Shown here in pieces: positions 22,389 through 34,610 of a DNA stretch of 64,000 nt. Position numbers and translations under genes: made by a program. The stretch's first letter is position 1, and each line of letters opens with the position of its first letter. Under the pieces are notes generated by a model that saw only the letters and a list, made by a program, of their open reading frames with translations, did not search any database and was not told the origin of the DNA. This stretch comes from Centroberyx gerrardi (lineage: Eukaryota > Chordata > Actinopteri > Beryciformes > Berycidae), in contig NC_136000.1 of NCBI RefSeq assembly GCF_048128805.1, positions 11,434,354 through 11,498,353 on the forward strand. The letters run 5' to 3'.

Positions 22389-25300
22389 GTGGGGGCGGGG
22401 TCATCAATTCCCTTGCTCATGACATGATGAATATGAGTCTCCTACTGGAATACAACTCCATCAGCAGATTCATTCTCTGTCTCCCCTCCCATACATTGCC
22501 TACATGCAACCGCTCTCTCTCTCTCTCTCCCTCTCTCCCCCTCTCTCCCCCTCTCTCTGTCAAACGAACATATGAATGCACATATTCATGGGTCTATACC
22601 TTCTGCCATTAAGGATAATTGCTCTGTTTGCCCCATGTATGAACTCACTGCAGCATACCAATGAGCATTAACTCAAATATGAACCTGAAGCCGCACACAC
22701 AGAGACACGCTGCCTTCAGGATGATCTACGGTCCGCACACAGATATGCACCGTCTTCTGAAGCTCAGGGGAACAATAGGTTACAAGCATCACATCCTCAT
22801 CCATAAACTACAGTCTCCGCTGGCTTCTGCTCCTCATAGCCCAATGATGAGCTGTGCTGACTGACTCACTCTCAGCTTTCATTAGAGTCATGATCTGACT
22901 TCCTGCATGGCTGATGGACAAAAAGATCCGCATGATGAGAAATGACAAATTGGTGACTACAGTGCAAAACATCAGTTTTCTTTTGATACCTCCTGGGACC
23001 AGTCGTCGTCATCCGTCTGACCTCTCATTAGGCGGCTTCCCTGCCTCAGTCATCATCCCCCGAACAGTTTTCCCTCTTGGTGATGCAAAACATTTCCCAT
23101 CATAAAACCCAGCGGACAGAAATTAATTTCCTCTTTCTTAAGTCGCCCAGCGTTGGTGTTTTTTTGTGATGTGGCTGCCTGGAAGACTGCGTTGGAACAA
23201 ATGTTTTCCTTGAAAGGAAAATTGTTTTATTTGGTATATCTTGGTGTCTCTTGCGTGCTCGATTTTATGTTTACCGAGATGAGGAGCAGATTTGGCCCGT
23301 AGAAACTGGTAGAGGGGGTGGGATGAACAGTGTGTCATACAATAAACCTTCAGCCCTTTCAGCTCCTGTGCCAAACAAGCCAAGAATCCGGAGCCATCTG
23401 AGACCAACGTGAGTCATACCTCATATGGGATAGAAACATTATTATTAGAGCTGACACCTTTATGTACACATTTAGTCTCAGCACCCTCTCTCTCTCTGAG
23501 TTCTTTCTATAGAGACCTCAGCGTTTTTTTCTACCACAGAGCATCTTTTTGCTCCAGTTCTCCTCACTCTTCCGATCTACCTACTGCTTTTTCATCTCGT
23601 TCCCTGCTCTTTCCTATCAGATCTCTATGTGTTTTTATCAAGGTGGCTCTTTTATTTTTATTTTTTTTTATTTTATAGAGGCCAGAAATGTCACAAAGCT
23701 GTTTTCTTGACCAGTGTTTAACCTTGTAGTCTGTCTCTCTAACTGAATATTTCTTATTATATATTCTTTTTTTTCTATAATCTGTTTCCAATGTAAAAAA
23801 ATATGATGTCAGTCTGAAACCTGATATGATGCTTTATCAGGATGATCTTGGTCTACACTGGGTGGGAATATCCAGAGGGTTCAGGTGTTGAATGCTGAGC
23901 CAGGTAGGTGGGGCGCTTGGAGACACCCAGAGCTTTCCAAGCTTTGCTGACGCTGCCACTTCAAAAATATAATCACCTTTTTACCAGGGTTCATTCACTG
24001 CTGAATTTCTTCCACCAGTCTGGGTCATGTTTTGGCTGCGATTTGCAATGTAACCACACCCTCTGCTGTTCGTTTTTAGAATGGGCCATCTTGAGAGAGA
24101 AGAGAGGAGACAGAGGACAGCTTCCCTCCTCTGACCACGGCGACCTGTGACCTCCCTCTGCACCCATTTAGCAACAGGGGGCATGCCAGTGTCTTTCCAC
24201 ACATACCACAGCATCAAGGATCTCTTTTATTGCATCAAAAATGTGTTTCGCAGCACATTTCTGACCATGCAATTGCCTCGCACGCTGTCCATAACAAACA
24301 GAAGACTCGTTGAGTGAAGTACTGCGCTCAGAAACTGATTTCATCTGGTGGATTAGATGTTTGTACCCAGTCTCTAGCACCATATGAAATCAGTGTTCTG
24401 GGAGGTGGACTATCAGCATGTACAGACACTGTACATGGAAGAAAAAAGTGAAACATGATACGTTCTTGTAATGCCAAAAAAGTAGGTCATATTTGTATAA
24501 ATTGCTGTGCTCTCCTGCTCTGAGTTTCATTCACTAAACCGGCTACAGCTGCTGTCCTGCTTCTTGTTATTCCTGCTTTCTTGTAGCTCCCTCTGTGCAC
24601 CTCCCACCGGCCTGTTGACGCATAAATCATGAATCCACCTTAGCCTCTCTGTGAATTCAGTTCCCATGAGCTCTACCTGAGTATTGTGTAAACCATTTCT
24701 AAAGTTGAAGGCCGAATTCATGACAGGAGTATGGCACCCCCTATTGATGCACTGTCCATCTCATTACTGGCTTTATATAATCTCACTAGTCAGATTTCAA
24801 TGTGTTTACATAGTGATTCATTCGACTGGATATATAAATTTCACTCTGAAATTTATTGTCTCAGCTTTAAACAAAAGGAGAGACAGTATGTGACAGCTGA
24901 ACACGTGTTTTACATCATCCTTAGTTTTACATTACAGTTTTTAGAGGTTATTTGTAAATATTGGAGTAACCTATACTTTTTGTTATGATGGATTAAAAAA
25001 CATCCAAAAATGATTATGTCTGTGTTTGTTATGTCTTTAATTAATGTCACGGCACCTGACACAGGTATAATATTTGTTTATTTACACAATAAATCGTTTC
25101 CATGCTAACTACATTTCTCTGGCCTCCTTCATTTCACTCCTCCCTGCCCTGCCACCCTTGTGGAGAGGACTGCCTTGTTTCTTCTGGCTCCAAGAGCACT
25201 CAAGGCTTTCTAGCACCATCTGAAATCAATTATAATGACTGGAGATCAAACCATCTGTTGCTCTAAGCTAACTCACAGTCAATCACTGAACTGTGTCTCA

Positions 25301-25860
25301 AAATTAAACAAGTTTGACGTCAATGTGCTTGTGCAAAATTGGACATAAAAGTTATTTTATAGCAGATACAGATACAGATACTGCTTTTATTATCAGACAC
25401 TCTGATGTTTATATAACATTTTTTGAAGTGTCATCACCTTAAAGTTGTCACTGAAAAGTCAAATAAATGACTCAAAATATATACCCATGTGTTCATCTGT
25501 TTTTGTTTTTTTTTGTACTTTGACATCTTTGTTGCTGACCATGAACTTGTGCCACCACAGATTGTGTGACTTCTCCTTAACAGCTCCTCACAAAACCACA
25601 TGATATCAGCCATCATGAAGCTGCCTGTCCCGGCCTACAAAGTGCCTTGGTGGCCGTTGTATTTGCCCTCCGCTACCTGGCTTTATAAAGACGCTCCTGT
25701 AGTGATGTCAGGCGCCGTATTTCATGTGACTGACAGGTATCCTGATTAAAGTGGAACGGATGGTGATGATGTGCTCATGAAGGACGGAGCTATAGGGTCC
25801 AAGGACCCATCGTGTCCCGTGTGACTGATGGTCAGGTCGCGCGAAGGTATGGCAGTGTGC

Positions 25861-26521
25861 CTCTAGAGCATAATCCTGACCTGTACAACAATGTAAATTA
25901 TTAAACTGATGGTTTTATGGCATAGCGCCAACTTGTCTTCCTTTAAACTCATTGTTTATTCTTGATGAACAGTTGAACAGTTTGATGCAGGGTTTGAGCC
26001 AAGAAATTTGGATGGAAATTAATCTCAGTTTAGTTCTCGACCTTTTTGACTCGTGACCCCTTAATGAAGTAATGCCTACTCGCAACCCCCGTTACAGGCT
26101 ACCTAGAATGATTTTGTCTTTTCAGGTTGTTCCATTTGATTATCAGAGTCATAGAGGCTTAAAACTATTCAAAATCTCTCAAGAAAAAAAAACAAAAAAT
26201 AGAGAAAAGCCACAAAGAAATAGACTAATAATAAATCTGTATCGTAGAAATGTGTTTTTCCTATCCCATAAATCATCTCACATATCCCCCCCCAAATAAA
26301 ATGATTTAGCGATCCCCTGGGGGGTCCTGACCCCTAGGTTGAGAACCACTGCTCTAGAGCATAATCCTGAACTGTACAACAATGTAAAAACTGATGGTTT
26401 ATGGTTTATGGTTACAGCGCCAACTTGTCTTCCCTTAAACTCATTGTTTATTCTTGATGAACAGTTGAACAGTTTGATGCAGGGTTTGAGCCAAGAAATT
26501 TGGACGGAAATTAATCTCAGT
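25861..26521. repeat. About 170-bp direct duplication flanking an inserted element
   Basis: The left copy (25861-26029) and right copy (26352-26521) both begin CTCTAGAGCATAATCCTGA and both contain GAACAGTTGAACAGTTTGAT. They differ by scattered substitutions and small indels. Between them lies the hAT-like element at 26026-26351. Confidence 0.92.
26026..26351. mobile_element. hAT-like non-autonomous element
   Basis: The right end, AGGTTGAGAACCACTG, is inverted relative to the left end (CAGTTTAGTTCTCGACCT). CAGTGGTTCTCAACC is a typical hAT/Charlie-type terminus. The inner end sequences (GTGACCCC and GGGGTCCTGACCCC) also pair. No 8-bp direct duplication abuts both ends. Confidence 0.7.
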
Positions 26522-27599
26522 GTGGTTTGCATCCAATATATTACATTTTATATACTTTTTTCCCCTTTATAATCAATTCAAAATTGTATCTGAATTGTAG
26601 ATGTCAAATGTAATATGCGTCAGATGCAAAAAAATAAAAAATAAAAAGTTACAGGCAGGCATTCTGATGTAACATTCATAAGGGTAATATTCATATTCAT
26701 AATATTTACATTTCTGTCTCTGAGCACAAACAAGTTTATGAATTCAAATGAGACATTTTTCACATACTGTATGTTCTCTGCAATCTTACACATAGTTGTA
26801 TCCTTTGATCCCTCCATGTTGGCTCATGAACACTGACATTTCATATTAGACTGTGAGGATTTGTGCAATCAATCTCCCTTTAAGTGTTGACAAGAAATTG
26901 TAAATTGTGGTAGTTTCAATTATATTATTGATTTGAGCTGCTCATGACCAACTAAAATCTGTCTCAGAAACACTACTGCTATAGTGATAGGCCTAAAAAC
27001 TCAATTAAACTTATTAATTACTCAGACTTATAAGTAGATTAAAGGCTTAAGAAGCCCTTTTTTTCACTGTTTTCGTTCTAGAAGCTATAAATAATGTGAT
27101 GGTTAAGACATCAGACACATCCATTAGTCAGTTTTCACATTAAATTTCATTCTAATTCTGTTCTACTATTCCACTTCCATACTTCATTGGCCTACTTTTT
27201 GCATTCAGAAAGCACACTCACATTTTCTTCAGAAAATGCAAACACTATTTTATTCTTTCTCTCTTTTGGGGATAGTTAATAAAACAGTGGTTATAGAGGA
27301 ATTTTTCTCCTGCATGAGCAACATCACTCCCATTCAAAATATGTTATCATGACTGTTTGGGGCAAGGAAATATAGAGATTACGCTGATCTGTCTCATGCA
27401 CGAATTTGATAGCATATCCCTTGCTCAATCTCACCGTCCCACACAGACTTTATACATATTTTCCAATGTTTACACTGAAAAGATTGGCTGGATTTTCTGC
27501 AATGTAGTGAAATTCAGTCATTCGCTGATAACAGTTATTTATAAATCATATCTACTTGGAGTTATGTAGATACACAGTTGAATTCTTTCTCCTCAATCC
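26522..27599. other. AT-rich intergenic sequence upstream of net1
   Basis: I see no gene, known repeat or RNA here. Confidence 0.5.
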
Positions 27600-27879
27600 C
27601 CATGCTTTACAAATGTCTCGCTAGCCCCTCCCACCTCACGGTATCCTAGTAACAAGTGCCCCGAGCCGTCTCCTCATTGGTCCGTTTTCAAGAATCCGCC
27701 ATATTCAAACTTCCGCCGTCGTTGTCGTCGTTTCGATTGTGTTTGTGCAGTTGTTGTCATCGACCCTCTGTTTTCTTTGTACATGTCGGGCCAGTTTCCA
27801 GACACATCGACTCTGTCTTGATTGTTTAGCTATATTGCAGTTGTAGTATAACTGTTTTTAAAAGGGAGCCCACCACAAA
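27600..27879 (+). promoter_or_regulatory. net1 promoter region
   Basis: The 280 bp before the net1 ATG shift to higher CpG content (CCGCCGTCGTTGTCGTCGTT). A reversed CCAAT box (CTCATTGGTCCG) lies near 27674-27685. No clear TATA box is seen. This fits a CpG-type promoter for the long net1 isoform. Confidence 0.5.
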
Positions 27880-29327
27880 ATGGAAGAAACCGAGGAAGTT
27901 ATTGGAAGCGCGACGGAGAACAAAAAGCAGAGACTTCGCAGGGTGCCATCGAGGACATCCACCACCAGTATTATCAGTGCGGCGGAGCCGTCTCCTGAAA
28001 CAGCACGGAGAAACAACTCCAAAAAGTACGTTTGTGTCTACAAATATGAAAAATGTTTATTTTGGCAGCTCCCTTAGCGATATAGCGAGAGTTTAGCCAC
28101 CCCGAGCTGCTTTATTGTTATGATTAGCCGGTTAGCTAACTGACAGGGGCAGTGCTGGAAACTGTAACGTTATTTACCAGTAACGTTATAGTGGGATGTG
28201 CAGCAGTGTGACCGTCCTTGGCCTTAGCAGCAGCCTCTCTACGTTTACCAAGAAGAAGACATTGTTACTGTCTCTGTAACTGCTTTGTTTTGTCACTGTA
28301 ACGTTAACTGACTTTCAGGGTTGGAGTCATTAATTAATTGAGTTGAGAATGCATGGTAAATTCCAATTTAATTTCTGGAGTTGGAATTGCACCCAGCTGT
28401 AAGGAAACAGAACTGGAATGGAATTGGAATGACAGGAAACAGAATTGAATTCCATTAAATTGCATGAAATTCCACTTCTAAGAGAGGTGTTGTCTTGACT
28501 TGCTAAACATTATAAATTAGGCTAAACATTATGAATCAAATAAAAGACTGTTAAACAAATAAAATACATTCAATCATAATGCACAGTATGCATTACAATT
28601 AGGCTACGTTATGCATCAAATTCCACCTGAAAAGTACCTTTAACATTTTATGATATTTTAATTCAATCTCATTGAAATTTGGTAATGGAAATTTGAAAAG
28701 GGGTTATGGAGAAGTCATGGAAACGTTTTGGAATTTAATCAGTGAAAAGGTGTGGGAACCCTACACCTTTCCCCCTGTAGCAACAGAAACCAGTCCAGCT
28801 CCTCATAATCACTCAAATCTCAAAACTAGTCAGATGCTTATCTTATTTGAAGTATAGGGGAGATGACATCCATATTATTGACAGATTGTAATGCAGTCCC
28901 TATAGATTTTGGGGCTAATGTTATGGAAAACAGTGTTTTCCCTGTCTCTCTACCTTCACCATTCAAATCTGATTGAATATATTATCATAAGCTAGTTACA
29001 AAGAATTAGTTACCCGTAGATGAGTTTGATTTAAATTAGGCTATCACTAGCCTACAAGTGAATAAACCCAGTTTTCATTGTGGACGGCCATTACTTATTT
29101 CCCTGACCTGCCTCATCTCCTGTAGACCTCCACTGCAGAGAGGCAGCTCCTTCACCTTCCTCACTCCAGGGACACCATGGGACTTCAGTCTAGTGAGTCA
29201 CTATTGACAACATAATGCCAACATGTTAGACTTCAGAGAATCAGCCCTCGCACATTATCTATTTGTGTATTGGATGAAAATAATGTCATGACTGTCATAA
29301 GGAATTCTCATGTGATTTATTAATCAA

Positions 29328-29363
<36 letters not shown>

Positions 29364-32300
29364 TAGTCATAGTAGTGGTAGTTTAATTTTTGGGGGGTAT
29401 GACAGTGATTATGAAATTTATATTATTAGACCTTGCTGCAAATCTCTTATTTGAAAGCTCATCTGACTTAGTAACCGGTGTGTGTTGTTACTTTGCCACA
29501 GAAGAGAAAACGCAAAGAGAAGGACGATGACACAGTCAGCCTGTCCAGCTTTGACCTTAAGGTGAGAGTCACGTCAGCCTCCTCTCTGTCCCTCAGTCCA
29601 GCACCCTTGAATGTGTCCTGACGAGAAACTTAAATCCCTCAGCATGACTCAGGTTCTAGCAGCAGACGGCCATGAGCGCTCTGGGTGTTATGAGGTCAGG
29701 ATAATCCCGCTCTCCTCAGACTGACGGTGCAAGTGCATGTCTGAAGGCGTGAGAGTGAAGAAAATTAATCTGAGCCGGTTTGTCCCTAGTCATGCACTCA
29801 GTCTTACCTCAATCAAGTGGGACTGAAAACAGTTTGTTTCTTTGATTTCCAGGAACCTAGTAACAAGCGTGTGCGACCGCTGGCCAAGGTCTCATCCCTG
29901 GCCAACTTGATCTCTCCTTCAAAGAATGGGGCAGTTCGGCGCTTCGGCCAGACCATCCAGGTACATTTCCCTCGACACTGAGTCTAACAAGTTTACCATC
30001 AACTACTTTAAATAAGTATACTTTCTCTCCATTGTGTCTGATTATAAAACAATTCAAATTGTGTTCCCTAGTCAATGTCGTTACGCGGTGATAGCAAGTC
30101 ACCGGGGATTTCCCTCAAAGCCAGCAGCAAGGCAGCAGGCCCCACTCCCACTAAACGCAGAAACAGCACACTGTGGTCCGAGACGCTGGATGTCCATCAG
30201 AAGAGTACATTCTCCACCAAAGAGATCAAGAGACAAGAGGTTGTGCAGTTCGGTTGTTTTTAGCCCTCATACAGTGAGCTTAAAAGTGCACAGAGCACAG
30301 AAAAATAATGATTATATTTCTCTTTTAATATTTCTCTCCAGGCAATTTATGAGCTTTACAGAGGAGAGCAAGATCTCATCGAGGATCTCCAACTTGCACG
30401 AAAGGTTAGAATATTAAATTTAAAATTAGACAGAAGAATTAAAATATTAATGCTCCCTTTGTCCACCCTTTGGCACTCATATTGCTGCTTTGCATACATT
30501 CAGGCATACCATGATCCCATGCTAAAGCTTTTCATCATGACTGAGGAGGAACTGACTCACATTTTTGGGGACCTGGATGCGTACATCCCCCTGCATGAGG
30601 GTAAGCCATCACTACCCAGTCTAGGAGTCACACTGCTCCAGTTGTTACCTGTTCATTTGTGCTTGTTCACAGGGGTTTGTGATCATGTGTGTGCTTTTGT
30701 CTCTGTAGACCTACTGACGAAGCTGACAGAGGGAACTGGCCCCAATGGGACAGTGGGTCAGATTGGACAGATAGTAATAGACTGGGTATGTACGGCACAC
30801 AAACGCAGCACATTACGAGAACATATTCGTTTTATGTTTATCACACAGGCATAACATTCTAAAATTCTGTCAGAAAATAGTATGTGGACACAATTTCAGC
30901 ATGTACAGGGAATAATTGTAACTAGAGCTGACCAATTTAAAAAAAAAAAAAAAAAAATCAAAATCACAATATGAACTATTGCAATTTCCAAATCGCAGAG
31001 GCTGCAATTAATTGCTAAAGAGAGGGACATCCCAAATGGACTAATAAACAAGGCATTTTAGAGCTGCAGGTAGTCGTTGGTCCATGAATCAAGTATAACT
31101 AGTCCCTACCCGGGGATGCGCGTGCCACAACTCCGCACAAATAACCGGGGATGCGCGTGCCACAACTACGTGCAGACTTCCAGGGATGCGCGTGCCACAA
31201 CTCCACGCAGATAACCGGGGATGCGCGCGCCACAACTACGTGCAGACTTCCAGGGATGCGGGCGCCACAACTCCGCACCATGCTCTGCACAGATACCTGG
31301 TGATGCGCGCTCCACAACTACGTACAGACTTCCGGGGATGCGCGCGCCACAACTCTGCGCAGACTTGCTAAAAAGGCGCAAAAACAGCGTAAATTTGGGA
31401 AAATGGAAAAATCTGCTCCGTCAGTCCCTGCCTATGCCAATGCTCAATGCCCATGTGCAGTTTGAGATTGATTGGCCAACCCGTTGAGGAGCAAAATGGA
31501 TGCGGACAGACAGACAGACAGAGATTTCCTCATTCTATAGTAGGATAGTAGGATATTGGTACCTTTCATCATACTCAAAGTCAGCAAATCCTGCACACTG
31601 ACATCTTTTTTTTTTTTTTTTTTAACAAAATCACTTTTCTTTAAGCAATTTTAAAGTTCTAAAAAATGTATGACAAGAAAAACTTGTGATATTAATCGCA
31701 GTTTAAATCGCAATTACAGTATCCTGTCAAATAATCGCAATTAGATTTTTTTGTCAATATCTTTCAGCCCTAATTGTCACTGTGTCTTCTCAGTTGCCTG
31801 GTCTGAATGCTTACAAGGACTACTGCAGCAACCAGCTGGCAGCCAAAGCCCTGCTGGACCAGAAGAAGCAGGACAGGCGGGTACAGGACTTCCTGCAGCG
31901 CTGCCTTGAGTCGCCCTTCAGCAGGAAGTTGGACCTCTGGAGCTTCCTGGATATCCCGCGTTCACGCTTGGTGAAATATCCACTGCTGCTGCGAGAGATC
32001 CTCAGACACACTCCTCCTGATCACCCAGACGTAGCCAATCTGGAGAGAGCAGTATGACATCTATGTTACTGATTGTTGCAGTCACACACAGTGTTGTTAT
32101 TTACATTGAGCCATTGAGACTGATAAATGACATGGCTGTAGCTTAAAATGTTATAAATTAATCAATGATAATATACTGTTTTTGTAGTAACAGCACATTT
32201 CACTGGTTATTATCTTCTTGTATGTTTGCCAAATAGACAACTGATAACAATCCTTTTAATTGTCCAGATTACAATAATCCAGGGAGTTCTGTCTGACATC

Positions 32301-33832
32301 AACATGAGGAAAGGGGAGTCAGAGTGCCAGTACTATATAGACAAGCTGGAGTACCTGGATGATAAGCAGCGGGACCCTCTCATAGACAACTGTAAGACCC
32401 TTCTGTGTCATGGTGAGCTGCGGAACAAGAGTGGCTCGGTGAGAATTAGGGTTATCCTCCATCATGTGCATCTATACATAATTACATACATAATTCATGT
32501 ATTATATATGTTTATATAAATATACATAATCTCATTCTCTATTTTGATGTTGCACCGCAGAAGCTGCATGTGTTCCTCTTCTCTGAGCTGTTGGTTCTGA
32601 CCCGGCCGGTGACTCGTAATGAGAGGAGCTGCTTCCAGGTGTACCGGCAGCCCATCCCGGTCCGGGACTTGGCTCTAGAGGACCTGCAGGATGGAGAGAT
32701 CCGCATGGGGGGTTCCTTCAGAGGGGCTTTCACCAATGGGGAGAAAGGTGGGTTGAATCTGCGCCTTACCTGCAGCCAGAGTGTCTGTAGTGGCTCAGCG
32801 GTGCCCTTTTCTGTTTTGATGCAACAGATCTGTTTTACAATTTGAAGGAGCTAACATTGAAAGGTTTCTATATACTAGTAATGACTTTGCAACCTTGCGT
32901 GGTGAACACACTGATCTCTTGCCTTCTACTGGAAATTCATTCATTCCGAATGGGAGACTCTGTTTCTGTTGCGTTACTGCATGAGGTTTGCATTGCAGTT
33001 GCAAGTGTTGCATGTGTTGGATGTATCCTACTTTTGCATTATAAAGACATGCGTCAACTAAACCGGATGTTGTCAAAATGTCAGCAAAAGTAGTAATACA
33101 TATAAATAAATATTAAATATAAATTAACATTGCATGGTAATAAAGTCATACACAAAACATTAAGATTCAACATTTATTGTTGAATATCCATACCAAAATA
33201 TTAAATGTTAAATAAAATAAATAAATCATTTTCCCTCCATAATAGTACTTCATTGGAGGGAAACTAGATAATAAAGCCCATACAGATCTTTGTTCATATA
33301 ATTCGGGAAATCCCAAAACCACGGCTATGAGACACTCATCTGTCCTTGTTGGACAACTTGTCAAATGCAGATAAACCTTGCGTGCTGCTCTGCACAGTCT
33401 GTACGTAAAGACAGTGCAAACAAATGTATGTTATGGAAACGGTATCTGTTCACGCCACTAGGAGAGTCTTTTTTATTAACCGACTGTGTTCCTTTGCCTT
33501 TAGCTAAGAATATATTCCGTGTGAGCTCTGTGGATCCGTCCCACGGCCAGTCCCACACCCTGCAGGTCAATGACATCTACCACAAGCAGCAATGGCTCAA
33601 CTGCCTACGCAGTGCAATGGCCCAGCACCAGGCGGCTCCACTCAGGGTTCAGGAAGAAGCCGTCAGAGCCAAGCGGCGCTCCTCAACTATCTCAAACGGC
33701 ATCTATGACGAAGAGGCGGATGAGAACTGTCCCCATGTCTCGGGCGCTGGACTCGGCCTCCGGACGCACTCCAAGACCAGACTGGATAAGAAGTTCCGTG
33801 GCTCGCTAAAGAGGAAGGAAACTGGGGTGTAG
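27880..33832 (+). CDS. net1: net1, RhoA guanine nucleotide exchange factor
   Basis: Twelve exons: 27880-28025, 29126-29192, 29502-29561, 29853-29960, 30072-30239, 30342-30404, 30504-30600, 30709-30785, 31794-32051, 32268-32438, 32561-32747 and 33504-33832. All are GT/AG with matching phases, giving 576 residues (human about 596). NET1 activates RhoA and moves between nucleus and cytoplasm. Seen here: basic nuclear-localisation segments (LKRKRKEKDDD and EPSNKRVRPLAKVSSLANLI), RRFGQTIQSMSLRGD, a DH domain at about 178-358 with FLQRCLESPFSRKLDLWSFL and IPRSRLVKYPLLLREIL, and a PH domain at about 375-505 with QVYRQPIPV. The end is KRKETGV, a class I PDZ ligand (human ETLV). ARHGEF3 was the other candidate; the N-terminus and synteny with ASB13 and TASOR2 decide for NET1. 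A hAT element sits just before exon 9. Confidence 0.96.
28316..28675. mobile_element. Dispersed repeat copy B in net1 intron 1
   Basis: It begins CAGGGTTGGAGTC and shares with copy A (12644) the blocks GAGAATGCATGGTAAATT, AAATTCCACTTCTAAGAGAG and GTACCTTTAACATTTTATGA. The right end looks truncated. It has no ORF. Confidence 0.65.
29329..29362. repeat. (ATT)n microsatellite
   Basis: About 34 bp of perfect ATT repeats in net1 intron 2. Confidence 0.95.
30923..31772. mobile_element. hAT-type element in net1 intron 8, containing a minisatellite
   Basis: The ends are TAGAGCTGA and TTTCAGCCCTA (inverse TAGGGCTGAAA). They are flanked by ATTGTAAC (30915-30922) and ATTGTCAC (31773-31780), which match at 7 of 8 bases. 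The subterminal sequence holds several TAATCGCA/AAATCGCA motifs typical of a common fish hAT MITE. The 258-bp minisatellite at 31111-31368 lies inside. The element ends 21 bp before net1 exon 9. Confidence 0.82.
31111..31368. repeat. 35-bp CpG-rich minisatellite, seven units
   Basis: Six units of 35 bp and one of 47 bp share the core GGGGATGCGCGTGCCACAAC. Units alternate between tails beginning TCCGCACAAATA and TACGTGCAGACT, giving a 70-bp higher-order period. Each unit contains several CpGs, unlike the flanking AT-rich intron. Confidence 0.93.
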
Positions 33833-34610
33833 ACAGTCAGCCGGAGCAGCGGCTGTGGGGTCTTCTCAGACAGGCACATGGACAGTGCATGTGGAAATTT
33901 GTCCTGGACTTGGGTCATGTGGGTATGCCAATGCATCTCCATGCAACCACTGTTTTAGTGCTTTTGCTCAGCAACAAGCCGTTGACAATAAGTCGGTGTC
34001 TTTGTAGCAGCAGCAAAAAAACCTATCCAATCACTTCCGTCCAGCTGTATATCAAATTTTAGTCTTATCTCATTAAGAAGGTGTATTTAGTTTACAAAAA
34101 AGTGAGATGTGCCAATGTGACTGAATTGTATGTTTACAGCAGTAAAATGTGTGTGGAATTAGGGTTTTAAGTGTTTTCGTAAGTTAAAACAATTAAATTT
34201 TTTATACCACCTGTAGCTCTTAAGAATTTGTTTCATTGTTGATTCCAAACTCAACACAGTGATTCTTCAGATTCTCAGTTTTTTTTGTAATCGAAAATGT
34301 CTGTACATGGTGTATCTATCACATAGACAGCATGCACAAAATTGTCAGTTGAAGTGTATCTTTCAAGATAAGGGGAACAAGAACTTAATGTGACAGTTCA
34401 GCTGTAGGGGTTGTGATGCGCAGTGGAGGAAGCACCGTTTAGTGATGTGAGAAACAGTAAGTTCCTTTCAGATCTAGATATGAGATGATGAGCAGAACAC
34501 TAGTGAGAACTGACAGACCTGGGATTCGATGAGGCAAAAACATTTCTTTAAAAAAATGACTGAAATAGATCTAGTTGTATGTGGTGAAAAGATGTTAAAT
34601 GAAAATTAAA
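33833..34610 (+). terminator. net1 3' UTR and candidate polyadenylation signal
   Basis: About 780 bp follow the stop. The best signal I see is ATTAAA at 34605-34610 followed by an A-rich run; another ATTAAA lies near 34192. AATAAA at about 35586 is a more distal option. Confidence 0.4.

Larger units (their letters stand above)
16400..25860. other. Gene-poor, microsatellite-rich interval
   Basis: I see no gene I can support here. Open frames are short, lack family resemblance and often run through dinucleotide repeats. Beyond the microsatellites listed separately there are shorter ones: GT at 17087-17145, 19274-19298, 19816-19843, 20431-20465 and 21523-21541; GA at 18266-18308; CA at 20235-20272; CT at 22511-22560; and G-rich runs at 19028-19062. 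A TTTATTGATCCC retroposon motif occurs near 17866. One GC-rich stretch (18690-18840) is discussed as a possible exon. Confidence 0.6.

Noticed and set aside
16400..27600. A urocortin-3 gene, expected near NET1 in mammals
   Set aside because: I looked for its peptide signature on both strands in this interval and found nothing similar.
31111..31368. Regular direct repeats resembling a CRISPR array
   Set aside because: Units are contiguous 35-bp minisatellite copies with no unique spacers, in an animal intron.
27880..33832. Identity as ARHGEF3 (XPLN) instead of NET1
   Set aside because: The N-terminal RGSSFTFLTPGTPWDF and EPSNKRVRPL blocks, the KRKETGV end and ASB13/TASOR2 synteny match NET1.
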